DNA from: Pseudomonas sp. MWU13-2105
GTDB taxonomy: Bacteria; Pseudomonadota; Gammaproteobacteria; Pseudomonadales; Pseudomonadaceae
Direction: 5' to 3'
NCBI RefSeq assembly: GCF_023242315.1
Contig: NZ_JALLIY010000018.1
Location: 62,001 to 126,000, forward strand
DNA length: 64,000 nucleotides
Both the position numbers and the translations under genes were made by a program. Position 1 is the stretch's first letter. Every line of letters starts with the position of its first letter. This document shows positions 24,614 through 32,193 of the stretch, piece after piece. Below the pieces are notes generated by a model that saw only the letters and a program-made list of their open reading frames with translations, was not told the origin of the DNA and did not search any database.

Positions 24614-25312
24614 TTAGTGCTTGCGTGGGGCCAGATACGCCAGCCAATGGCGCTCGGCCAGCTTGAACAGACGGACGAGGACGAAGGTCATGGCCAGGTA
24701 GATCAGGCCGGCGGTGATAAAGGCTTCGAATGGCAGATAGAAGCGCGCACTGACGGTACGCGCCGCGCCGGTGATATCGACGAGGGTGACGATCGACGCC
24801 AGGCTGGTGGTTTGCAGCATCATCAGCACTTCGTTGCTGTACTGCGGCAGCGCCCGGCGCAAGGCCGAGGGCAGGAGAATGCGCCGGTACAGGGTCAAGC
24901 GCGACATGCCCATGGCCCGGGCGGCCTCGACCTCGCCGTTGGGCGTCGACTTCAGGCTGCCGGCGAGTAATTCCGCGCTGTAGGCGCTGGTATTGATCGC
25001 AAAGGCCAGGCAGGCGCAAAAGGTCGCACTCGACAGGTAGGGCCAGAGCAGGCTCTGACGCACCGCTTCGAACTGCGCCAGGCCGTAGTAGATCAGGAAT
25101 AATTGCACCAGCATCGGCGTGCCGCGGATCACATAGGTGTACAACCAGGCCGGGAAATTGAGCAGCGGCGAGCGGGAGACCCGTAGTAGCGCCAGGGGGA
25201 TGGCCAGCAGCAGGCCCAGGCCCAGGGCAATCAGCAGCAGTTTGAGGGTCAGCAAGGCACCGCTGAGATACAGCGGCAGGTTTTGCCAGATCACGTTGTA
25301 ATCGAGAATCAT
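24614..25312 (-). CDS. Polar amino-acid ABC transporter permease (HisM-type)
   Basis: A 232-residue inner-membrane permease with about five helices (TLKLLLIALGLGLLLAIPLALL and others) and the EAA loop EVEAARAMGMSRLTLYRRILLPSALR that contacts the ATPase. A GTG 18 bases upstream overlaps the previous stop, but the ATG at 25312 has GGAGAG at a proper distance and gives the start MILDYNVIW. It pairs with the upstream HisQ-type permease to form the membrane channel. Confidence 0.93.
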   Translation of the reverse strand: MILDYNVIWQNLPLYLSGALLTLKLLLIALGLGLLLAIPLALLRVSRSPLLNFPAWLYTYVIRGTPMLVQLFLIYYGLAQFEAVRQSLLWPYLSSATFCACLAFAINTSAYSAELLAGSLKSTPNGEVEAARAMGMSRLTLYRRILLPSALRRALPQYSNEVLMMLQTTSLASIVTLVDITGAARTVSARFYLPFEAFITAGLIYLAMTFVLVRLFKLAERHWLAYLAPRKH

Positions 25313-25326
25313 CGGTTGCTCTCCAC

Positions 25327-26016
25327 TCACAGCTCGGCGGCTTTGATGCCGACCGAATAGTGTTTTTCCAGGTAGCGCAGCACCAGCAGCGAGAGGCTGG
25401 TCAGCATCAGGTAGAGCGCCGCCACGGCCAGGAAGAACGTGAACGGCTCATGGGTCGCATCCGCGGCGTTCTTGGCCTTGAACATCATGTCCTGCAGGCC
25501 GATCACCGAGATCAGCGCGGTGGACTTGGTCAGCACCAACCAGTTGTTGGTGAAGCCGGGAATGGCGAGGCGAATCATCTGTGGCAGCAGAATCCGCCGG
25601 AACACCTGCGGACCGCTCATGCCATAGGCCGCCCCGGCTTCGCCCTGGCCGCTGTGAATGGCCAGGAAGGCGCCGCGAAAGGTTTCCGAGAGATAGGCCC
25701 CGAAAATGAAGCCCATGGTGCCGACACCGGCCATGAACGGGTCGATGTCGATGTAGTGGGTGTAGCCGAGCGCAAGGGCCAGGCGATTCACCAGATCCTG
25801 ACCACCATAGAAAATCAGCAGAATCAGGACCAGGTCGGGGATGCCGCGGATTAGGGTGGTATAGCCCTCGCCCAGCCTCGCCAGCCATTTGAGCGGTGAT
25901 AAACGAAACGCTGCACCGATCAGACCCAGGACAATGGCCATGGCCATGGCGCTCAGGGCCAGATTGATGGTCAGCCAGGCACCCTCGAGAATGCTCGATC
26001 CGTAGCCGTGAAGCAT
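25327..26016 (-). CDS. Polar amino-acid ABC transporter permease (HisQ-type)
   Basis: A 229-residue permease with N-terminal helix GAWLTINLALSAMAMAIVLGLIGAA, the TLIRGIPDLVLILLIFYGGQ segment common to HisQ/AotQ proteins, and an EAA loop (GEAGAAYGMSGPQVFRRILLPQ). The ATG at 26016 has GAGGAAC upstream; the longer open frame beyond it is not conserved-looking. It follows the binding-protein gene by 90 bases in the operon. Confidence 0.93.
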   Translation of the reverse strand: MLHGYGSSILEGAWLTINLALSAMAMAIVLGLIGAAFRLSPLKWLARLGEGYTTLIRGIPDLVLILLIFYGGQDLVNRLALALGYTHYIDIDPFMAGVGTMGFIFGAYLSETFRGAFLAIHSGQGEAGAAYGMSGPQVFRRILLPQMIRLAIPGFTNNWLVLTKSTALISVIGLQDMMFKAKNAADATHEPFTFFLAVAALYLMLTSLSLLVLRYLEKHYSVGIKAAEL

Positions 26017-26106
26017 GATGAAGTTCCTCGCCCGAAACGCCGATGGCGCGCGGGACAAGCGGGAGAAGGGCGCCCGCGTCAAGCCGGCGCCAGGTCACGG
26101 GGAGAC

Positions 26107-26883
26107 TTACTCGCCGTAGATATCGAACGCGAAGTACTTGGCCTGTATCTGTTGGTACTGGCCGTTGGCGCGGATGGCGTCGATGGCCGCGTTCAGGCGC
26201 GTGGCGTTCGCCGTATCGCCCTTGCGCAGGGCGATACCGGCACCGCGGCCGAAGTATTTCGGGTCGTTGATATCGGGCCCGACCAGGGCAAAGCCCTTGC
26301 CTACGGGCGTTTTGATAAAGCTCTCGTCGGTGTTGACGATATCGGCGAGGGTGGCGTCCAGGCGACCCGAGGCCAGGTCAAGAAAAGCCTCGTTCTGCGA
26401 GGAGTAGCGCACGATCTCGACGCCGGCTTTCTCCAATTGTTCGGTGGCGAAACGGTCGTAGGTGGAGGAGCGCTGCACGCCGACTTTCCTGCCCTTGAGA
26501 TCCACCAGCGGGTCGTTGATCAGGCTGCCGGCCTTCATCGCGAACTTGCCCGGCGTGTGGTAGTACTTTTGGCTGAAGTCGACCGACTTCAGGCGGTCCT
26601 CGGTGATCGACATCGACGACAACACCGCATCGATCTTGCGCACCTTGAGCGAAGGGATCATCCCGTCGAATTCCTGGATGACCCATTGGCACTTGATCTT
26701 CATCTCGGCGCACAAGGCATTGCCGATGTCGTAGTCGAAACCACCGAGGTTGCCTTCCGGGGTCTTGTAGGAAAAGGGTGGGTAGGCGGCTTCGATACCG
26801 ATACGCAGACTGTCCTCGTCGGCATGGGCCGGGATGCTGAAGGCGCAGAGGGCCAGGGCACCTAGAAGTCCGGTCTTGTTCAT
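26107..26883 (-). CDS. Amino-acid ABC transporter periplasmic binding protein
   Basis: First gene of the importer operon. The 258-residue product has a signal peptide (MNKTGLLGALALCAFSIPAHA) and a type II binding fold: LRIGIEAAYPPFSYKTPEG, FDYDIGNALCAEMKIKCQWV, the Asp/Arg ligand region and KVGVQRSSTYDRFA. It resembles lysine/arginine/ornithine-type binding proteins; the exact ligand cannot be set from sequence. AGGAG before the ATG marks the start. A 21-base palindrome lies 115 bases upstream. Confidence 0.92.
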   Translation of the reverse strand: MNKTGLLGALALCAFSIPAHADEDSLRIGIEAAYPPFSYKTPEGNLGGFDYDIGNALCAEMKIKCQWVIQEFDGMIPSLKVRKIDAVLSSMSITEDRLKSVDFSQKYYHTPGKFAMKAGSLINDPLVDLKGRKVGVQRSSTYDRFATEQLEKAGVEIVRYSSQNEAFLDLASGRLDATLADIVNTDESFIKTPVGKGFALVGPDINDPKYFGRGAGIALRKGDTANATRLNAAIDAIRANGQYQQIQAKYFAFDIYGE

Positions 26884-26997
26884 ATTGTTGACTCCTGTTG
26901 TCGGGGGCGGTTCTGAAACGTGAACGAGGTGCCGTCCGGGCTGGCGTAGCGGGTGGGCCCGCAGGATCTTGTCGTGGCTATAAATGACACGTTTTAT

Positions 26998-27018
26998 TTC
27001 ATAAATCAATTTTATGAA
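26998..27018. promoter_or_regulatory. Candidate operator palindrome upstream of the amino-acid ABC operon
   Basis: A perfect 8-bp inverted repeat, TTCATAAA (26998-27005) and TTTATGAA (27011-27018) with spacer TCAAT, lies in an AT-rich stretch between the divergent binding-protein gene and the 27155 gene. Symmetry and size suit a dimeric helix-turn-helix regulator. The RpiR-family gene at the end of the operon is the natural candidate; this is inference. Confidence 0.5.
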
Positions 27019-27154
27019 AATAAAAATGCCATTATTTGCCGTGACAATGCCGCCCGCCGGCTTGGCGACAGGGATTCAGGAGCGGACGGCCCGGCCTCGG
27101 AGGGAATTGGTGTATCCTTCGCGGCCGTCATTTTCTCCGCTGCAGGACCTGCCC

Positions 27155-27685
27155 ATGAAAACCGCCCTCGTCGAACTCATCAGCAAAATCAGCTCCGGCT
27201 GCATGAGCGAGGCCGAAATCCAGCAGATCGCCGATGAGGCGACCCAGGCTTACGCCGACGCGGCCGGCTTCCTGGCGGCCAACCCGGACATCAACTATGA
27301 CGACAGCTTTCCGATGCCCCTGGGCGAGTGGGTGGTAGTCGGCAGCCTGCCCGAGACCGTGCTGTTCCAGGCCGATACCTACATGGATCTGTTCGCCCGG
27401 ATCGTCGAGTCCTTCGGCAAGGATGTGCCTTTCAACATCAAGCCCAAGCAGTTGGCCAAGGTCGAGGCCTTGACCGCGTTGAACCGTATCCAGGTTCAAC
27501 TGAGCAGCATGAATCCGGAAATGGGCGGCTACGTGCTGGTGAATTTCAGCCAGTTGCTGGACGACGAACTCCAGGCGGTGCTGGTCTACGGCAATGACCT
27601 ACCGCGGGTACTGGCCCTGTGCGAGGAAGTCGGGATTGCCGCCGCGCCATCCCTGGAAGCGTTGCGGGTCGCGCTGCACGTCTGA
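27155..27685 (+). CDS. Conserved hypothetical protein
   Basis: A 176-residue soluble protein of unknown function, rich in Ala, Leu, Glu and Asp with no signal peptide or membrane segment. It starts MKTALVELISKISSGCMSEAEI and has a Leu-rich middle (FARIVESFGKDVPFNIKPKQ). An upstream in-frame start exists, but GCAGGA before the ATG at 27155 and the change in composition favour the shorter form. Divergent from the ABC operon, so the AT-rich gap with the palindrome also serves as its upstream region. Confidence 0.7.
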   Translation: MKTALVELISKISSGCMSEAEIQQIADEATQAYADAAGFLAANPDINYDDSFPMPLGEWVVVGSLPETVLFQADTYMDLFARIVESFGKDVPFNIKPKQLAKVEALTALNRIQVQLSSMNPEMGGYVLVNFSQLLDDELQAVLVYGNDLPRVLALCEEVGIAAAPSLEALRVALHV

Positions 27686-27758
27686 GCCCCGGAATAAAGT
27701 GAACCCTGGCGGTGAGCGGCTATCCTATGGGGCAGATCCTCATCCAAGGAGCAAGACC

Positions 27759-27947
27759 ATGGGTTCCACTTTCAACGGCCTGATCGGCCTGATCATCCTG
27801 GCGCTGGATATCTGGGCCATCCTCAATGTGCTGAAAAGCAGTGCCGAGACCGGGATGAAGATTCTCTGGATCTTGCTGATCATCCTGCTGCCGGTGCTTG
27901 GCCTGATCATCTGGGCGGTTGCCGGGCCGCGCGGCAATCTGCGTTAG
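27759..27947 (+). CDS. Small PLDc_N-type membrane protein
   Basis: A 62-residue protein with two membrane helices: GLIGLIILALDIWAILNVL and KILWILLIILLPVLGLIIWAV, ending GPRGNLR. This is the PLDc_N pattern (N-terminal membrane domain of cardiolipin synthases), here as a free-standing protein of the kind common in pseudomonads. AAGGAG before ATG 27759 fixes the start. Function unknown. Confidence 0.85.
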   Translation: MGSTFNGLIGLIILALDIWAILNVLKSSAETGMKILWILLIILLPVLGLIIWAVAGPRGNLR

Positions 27948-28178
27948 TGGTGGTGAATGCACGCTTGAGCTGGGTGTCGACCCGGGGCAAAGGGGGGGGG
28001 CACATTCCGATCGCATCTCGGAAATTGCCTACGATTTTGGTTGTATGGGGCTGATGGTGTTTATACGGATAAAGTCCTAGGGTTTGAACAGGGTAAAAAG
28101 TTTGGAAGCTTTGCCCCCAGGCTTCTCCTGGATTCAAGGGAAGCGCTGTCCCGAAACCCTACGCTAAAGGATTAGCCC

Positions 28179-28382
28179 ATGCCGGAGATGAGTATGGAAC
28201 AGGCCCAGCTTGAGAAGACCCATGTCGAGATTGCCAAGCTTATCGCCGAGCAACGCAAGCTCAATGCCGAGGCGGGGAAGATGACTCGTGAAACATTCTG
28301 GTACCCGGTCGCGATTGCCGTTGGTTTTGTCGGTACCGTGTCGACTGTTACCGCATTGCTGATCAAATATCTCGTTCCCTGA
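28179..28382 (+). CDS. Small unknown membrane protein
   Basis: A 67-residue protein: a charged amphipathic helix (MEQAQLEKTHVEIAKLIAEQ and on to about 40) followed by one membrane helix (WYPVAIAVGFVGTVSTVTALLIKYL). The long helix plus anchor looks like a coiled-coil membrane peptide, as seen in some phage and small stress proteins. AAAGGA stands eight bases before the ATG. No family recognised. The 231-base gap before it holds a run of nine G at 27992-28000 and no gene. Confidence 0.7.
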   Translation: MPEMSMEQAQLEKTHVEIAKLIAEQRKLNAEAGKMTRETFWYPVAIAVGFVGTVSTVTALLIKYLVP

Positions 28383-28559
28383 GTGCGGAAGCCATCGGCC
28401 TTTGTCCAGGGAAGGTTCGACCTGTCATCGTTCGCAACGTAGAATGCGCGCCTTTCTCGGATTATCACGGTAATGGCCATTAGCGCCCATTGCCGGTTCG
28501 ATAGCCCGCCATGGGCGGGTAATCGTCCGTTGCCACTCGCATTCACCGGAGCACTTCCC

Positions 28560-29435
28560 ATGAGCAACACGCCTGAAACCCACTACCAGGAAACCCTCTA
28601 CGAAGGCTACGGCCAGCGCTTTCGCATGGACAAGCTGCTGCACGAAGTGCGTACCGGGCACCAGCATCTGGTGATTTTCGAAAACGCCCGCATGGGGCGG
28701 GTCATGGCCCTGGACGGTGTCATCCAGACCACCGAAGCTGATGAATTCATCTACCACGAAATGCTCACCCATGTGCCGATCTTCGCCCATGGCAGCGCCA
28801 AGCGCGTGCTGATCATTGGCGGTGGCGACGGCGGCATGCTGCGTGAAGTGGCCAAGCACCGTGGCGTCGAGCACATCACCATGGTCGAGATCGACGCCAC
28901 CGTGGTCGACATGTGCAAGCAGTTCCTGCCGGAGCACTCCAAGGGCGCGTTCGATGACGCACGGCTGAATCTGGTGATCGACGACGGCATGCGTTTTGTC
29001 GCCACCACCGAGGAAAAGTTCGACGTCATCATCTCTGACTCCACCGACCCGATCGGTCCCGGCGAAGTGCTGTTCTCCGAAAACTTCTACCAGGCCTGCC
29101 GACGCTGCCTGAACGAAGGCGGCATCCTGGTGACCCAGAATGGCACCCCGTTCATGCAGTTGTCCGAAGTGCAGACCACCGCGGGGCGCCTGCGCAGCCT
29201 GTTCCCGGACTGGCATTTCTACCAGGCCGCGGTACCGACCTACATCGGCGGTGCCATGACCTTCGCTTGGGGCGCAACGGATACCGCATCTCGCAAGTTG
29301 TCGCTGGAAACCCTGCGCCAGCGTTTTGCCGGTAGCGGTATTGTCACTCGTTACTACAACCCCGAGATCCATATCGGCTCGTTTGCCTTGCCGCAATACG
29401 TGTTGCAGGCGGTGAACAAACCGAGCAACGATTGA
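28560..29435 (+). CDS. speE: Spermidine synthase (polyamine aminopropyltransferase)
   Basis: SpeE transfers the aminopropyl group of decarboxylated S-adenosylmethionine to putrescine, giving spermidine and 5'-methylthioadenosine. The 291-residue protein has the binding loop IGGGDGGMLREVAKH, the acidic VEIDATVVDMCKQFLPEH, and the catalytic region ISDSTDPIGPGEVLF. The ATG at 28560 follows CCGGAG; a longer frame upstream lacks a ribosome site. The by-product is the entry compound of the methionine salvage enzymes encoded elsewhere in this window. Confidence 0.96.
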   Translation: MSNTPETHYQETLYEGYGQRFRMDKLLHEVRTGHQHLVIFENARMGRVMALDGVIQTTEADEFIYHEMLTHVPIFAHGSAKRVLIIGGGDGGMLREVAKHRGVEHITMVEIDATVVDMCKQFLPEHSKGAFDDARLNLVIDDGMRFVATTEEKFDVIISDSTDPIGPGEVLFSENFYQACRRCLNEGGILVTQNGTPFMQLSEVQTTAGRLRSLFPDWHFYQAAVPTYIGGAMTFAWGATDTASRKLSLETLRQRFAGSGIVTRYYNPEIHIGSFALPQYVLQAVNKPSND

Positions 29436-29506
29436 TACGGCGGTAACCTGTTCGCTGGTGATGACCGTCAACCCGGCCATCGCCAGCCGGCGTCAACCTG
29501 CAATGT

Positions 29507-29659
29507 TCATATCCTGCCCAGTAGCAACAGGACCAACAGGACGATCAGGACTGTCCCGATGATGCCCGATGGCCCATAACCCCAGCTTCTGGAGTGTGGG
29601 AATACTGGCAGGCCGCCGACCAGCAGCAGGATCAGGATGACGATCAGAATAAGGCTCAT
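29507..29659 (-). CDS. DUF3309-type small hydrophobic protein
   Basis: A 50-residue protein not noted among the longer frames. It reads MSLILIVILILLLVGGLPVF, then an HSRSWGYGPSG turn, then GIIGTVLIVLLVLLLLGRI, so two short membrane helices around a hydrophilic turn as in DUF3309. AAGGAA eight bases before the ATG supports it. Function unknown; such proteins are common and often stress-induced. Confidence 0.85.
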   Translation of the reverse strand: MSLILIVILILLLVGGLPVFPHSRSWGYGPSGIIGTVLIVLLVLLLLGRI

Positions 29660-29978
29660 GGTGCTTTCCTTGTTGTGCTTTTCGAGGTGCTGTCGCGTAC
29701 GTTCAGCTGTTGAATAACAGGCTGCTCAATAAGTCCGACTTGTGCGCCGGGGAGAAAATTCAGTTTTTTCCCGATCAATCGCGACCCCTTCGCCTTATTG
29801 TTCCAGTGATCGACCGTTCGCTCCTTGAGGGTGTCGAACAATGAACCTGCGCCTTCCCCTACGATCCCCTCGGTCGCCACTTTGCCTGGAGCATTCAGCA
29901 ATTTGATGGTGCATGGGCCTTTGAGTGTCCTTCGCTACACTGCCGCTCATCGTCCTCAGAACCCACAAGGCATCTGCT
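29660..29978. other. Intergenic stretch between DUF3309 and SDR genes
   Basis: This 319-base gap has one open frame on the minus strand (29656-29901, 81 codons, MLNAPGKVATEG...) with no ribosome site and no recognised domain, which overlaps the start of the DUF3309 gene. I do not call it a gene. The rest is the SDR upstream region. Confidence 0.4.
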
Positions 29979-30794
29979 ATGCACAATCGCATCATGATCA
30001 CTGGCGCCGGCTCCGGTCTTGGCCGCGAAATCGCACTGCGCTGGGCCCGCGAAGGCTGGCGTCTGGCTCTGTCGGATGTCAGCGAGCCTGGCCTGCTGGA
30101 AACCCTGCGGCTGGTGCGTGAAGCCGGCGGCGACGGCTTCACCCAGCGTTGCGACGTGCGTGACTACAGCCAACTGACCGCTTTCGCCCAGGCCTGCGAG
30201 GTCAAGTTCGGCGGCATCGATGTGATCGTCAATAACGCGGGGGTCGCCTCGGGCGGGTTCTTCAGCGAACTGTCCCTGGAAGACTGGGACTGGCAGATCG
30301 CGATCAACCTGATGGGGGTGGTCAAGGGCTGCAAGGCGTTCCTGCCGCTGCTGGAGCAGAGCAAGGGCAAGATCATCAATATTGCCTCCATGGCGGCCCT
30401 GATGCAGGGGCCGGCCATGAGCAACTACAACGTGGCCAAGGCCGGTGTGGTGGCGTTATCGGAAAGCCTGTTGATTGAATTGGCGCAGCAGGAAGTCGGC
30501 GTGCATGTGGTCTGCCCGTCATTTTTCCAGACCAATCTGCTGGACTCTTTCCGCGGGCCTACGCCGGCGATGAAAGCCCAGGTCGGCAAGCTGCTGGAAA
30601 GCTCGCCGATCAGCGCCAGTGATATCGCCGATTACATCTACACCCAGGTCGGCCTGGGCGAATTCATGATTCTGCCCCACGAACAGGGGCGCATGGCCTG
30701 GGCCCTCAAGCAGAAAAATCCGCAGTTGCTCTATGACGAAATGACGGTGATGGCCGACAAGATGCGGGCCAAGGCCAAACAAGTCCCGCATTGA
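29979..30794 (+). CDS. Short-chain dehydrogenase/reductase
   Basis: A 271-residue classical SDR. The NAD(P) motif is TGAGSGLG near the N-terminus, followed by NNAGVASGG, the catalytic Ser in NIASMAALMQ and the YxxxK pair in SNYNVAKAG. The substrate is unknown. AAGG precedes the ATG at 29979; the earlier in-frame start is not conserved-looking. Its C-terminal part (EFMILPHEQGRMAWALKQKNP) resembles SDRs of hydroxyacid or polyketide-like reduction, but no named family is certain. Confidence 0.88.
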   Translation: MHNRIMITGAGSGLGREIALRWAREGWRLALSDVSEPGLLETLRLVREAGGDGFTQRCDVRDYSQLTAFAQACEVKFGGIDVIVNNAGVASGGFFSELSLEDWDWQIAINLMGVVKGCKAFLPLLEQSKGKIINIASMAALMQGPAMSNYNVAKAGVVALSESLLIELAQQEVGVHVVCPSFFQTNLLDSFRGPTPAMKAQVGKLLESSPISASDIADYIYTQVGLGEFMILPHEQGRMAWALKQKNPQLLYDEMTVMADKMRAKAKQVPH

Positions 30795-30859
30795 GCTTGC
30801 TCGCCCATCGACGGCTGGTTAGGGTTGCCAGCAATGTGCAATCCTGACGAGTGTCGAGC

Positions 30860-31192
30860 GTGATCAATTATCTGTGGTTCTTTCTCGCGGCCCTGTTTGA
30901 AATTGCCGGCTGCTATGCCTTCTGGTTGTGGCTGCGGCTGGGCAAGAGCGCCTGGTGGGTCGCCCCGGCGCTGTTGAGCCTGACGCTGTTCGCGCTGCTG
31001 TTGACCAAGGTCGAGGCAACCTACGCCGGTCGGGCCTACGCGGCCTACGGCGGTATCTATATCATTGCCTCCATTGCCTGGTTGGGTCTGATCGAACGTA
31101 TTCGTCCGTTGGGCTCTGACTGGCTGGGTGCCGCGCTCTGCGTCCTCGGCGCGAGCATCATCCTGCTGGGACCGCGTTTTTCACAATCCTGA
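30860..31192 (+). CDS. YnfA/UPF0060 family membrane protein
   Basis: A 110-residue inner-membrane protein with four helices, starting MINYLWFFLAALFEIAGCYAF and carrying YAGRAYAAYGGIYI, the family signature. It is related in shape to small multidrug-resistance proteins; function unproven. Two GTG starts are open, 30851 and 30860; I chose the second since it matches the usual length and N-terminus of the family. Confidence 0.9.
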   Translation: MINYLWFFLAALFEIAGCYAFWLWLRLGKSAWWVAPALLSLTLFALLLTKVEATYAGRAYAAYGGIYIIASIAWLGLIERIRPLGSDWLGAALCVLGASIILLGPRFSQS

Positions 31193-31360
31193 GTCTGATG
31201 CTCGTCGGTAAAATCTCCCGCTGTGTCGAGTAAGCAATCTGATTCTGTAGGGCGAATCGACCCTGTCGGTCAGGGCCGGCTGATTTGCTGCGCGTGCATT
31301 GAAGGCGGTCGGCGGGCCGGGCAGTCTTTGGCGCTCATTAACCCTTGAGGATTGAGTGCC

Positions 31361-31561
31361 ATGCTTGTACTGAGCCGCGTCGTGGGCGAGATGATTTCCA
31401 TCGGCGATAACATCACCGTGCGAATTCTCGCTATCAACGGCAATCACGTTCGTTTTGGTGTCGAGGCACCGAAGAACGTCAACGTGCACCGAGCGGAAAT
31501 CTATCGGCGGATCCTGACCAAGTTGGCCGAGCCGGAGCCCGCTGGCGACACCGTTCTCTGA
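31361..31561 (+). CDS. CsrA/RsmA-family RNA-binding regulator
   Basis: A 66-residue post-transcriptional regulator that binds GGA motifs in mRNA leaders. R6 (MLVLSRVVGE) and R44 (NVHRAEIYRRIL), the two key RNA contacts of CsrA, are present; residue 7 is Val in place of Arg, and a 14-residue acidic tail (LAEPEPAGDTVL) follows. These features set it apart from RsmA and RsmE and suggest the RsmI-like third paralogue. The gene stands alone, away from alaS, consistent with that. Confidence 0.87.
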   Translation: MLVLSRVVGEMISIGDNITVRILAINGNHVRFGVEAPKNVNVHRAEIYRRILTKLAEPEPAGDTVL

Positions 31562-31564
31562 GTA

Positions 31565-31792
31565 TCACTCGAAGAACTCTTTCGGTACCGCGTGCTTGGG
31601 CAGCAGTTGGCATTGCTCGCTTTCGATATCGAAGAAGATCACCGCCTGGCCCTTGCTCAGTGCCTGGCGCACACGCAGCACGCGGGTTTCCTGGGGCGTG
31701 TCATCACCGTTGTCGGTACCGTCGCGGCTGACGAAGTCTTCGATCAGGCGGGTGAGGGTGTCGGGTTCAAGTTGCTCGTAGGGAATCAGCAT
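31565..31792 (-). CDS. UPF0270 family protein (YheU-like)
   Basis: A 75-residue protein: MLIPYEQLEPDTLTRLIEDF, then TDNGDDTPQETRVLRVRQAL and KGQAVIFFDIESEQC, the UPF0270 pattern. The frame is open further upstream for 66 codons, but the family starts at MLIP. Function unknown. Convergent with the CsrA-family gene, three bases apart. Confidence 0.9.
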   Translation of the reverse strand: MLIPYEQLEPDTLTRLIEDFVSRDGTDNGDDTPQETRVLRVRQALSKGQAVIFFDIESEQCQLLPKHAVPKEFFE

Positions 31793-32193
31793 GGAATCGT
31801 CTCTGGCGGCTATGGGGCCTGATGCTACTGCGCCACGGCGTGTCGGGCTACCTAATGACATGTCTGGCGCGCATTTCAGCGGGTTCTGACAGACACCGGT
31901 AGCGCAGAAGGTGTTCCCTTGCGGGTGCGCTGCCAAGGGCAGATCACCCGAATCAGGAACGAGTGAATGAATCATCTCGTAGTAAATCACCTCAGGCCGG
32001 CGTTGCGCCCGGCCCTTGCCAATATCCGTGGTGCCGTCGCGCTCCGCGTTGCGCGACGGAGGTGTTATCCGGCTATTCGAAGGGTTTGAATATTTGATTT
32101 AACTTGATGATAAGTAATGAATTTTTTTGAATTTTAAAACCTTGGCAGGCTGATACCCTCGATGGACATGGACGATTTAAAAGGATGTTTGCA
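31793..32193. other. Intergenic region before the giant NEL/LRR gene
   Basis: About 400 bases without a supported gene. The left part continues the open frame upstream of the UPF0270 gene; the right part (32080-32180) is strongly AT-rich, a break from the surrounding GC-rich sequence and the likely promoter area of the next gene. A run of T (32121-32127) is included. Confidence 0.5.
32085..32113 (+). promoter_or_regulatory. Candidate sigma-70 promoter of the NEL/LRR gene
   Basis: TTGAAT (32085-32090) and GATAAG (32108-32113) are spaced 17 bases apart in the AT-rich stretch, about 80 bases before the start codon. Each box matches four of six consensus bases. Plausible, unproven. Confidence 0.35.

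Noticed and set aside
29656..29901. 81-codon minus-strand frame near the SDR gene
   Set aside because: No ribosome site, no family, and it overlaps the supported DUF3309 start.
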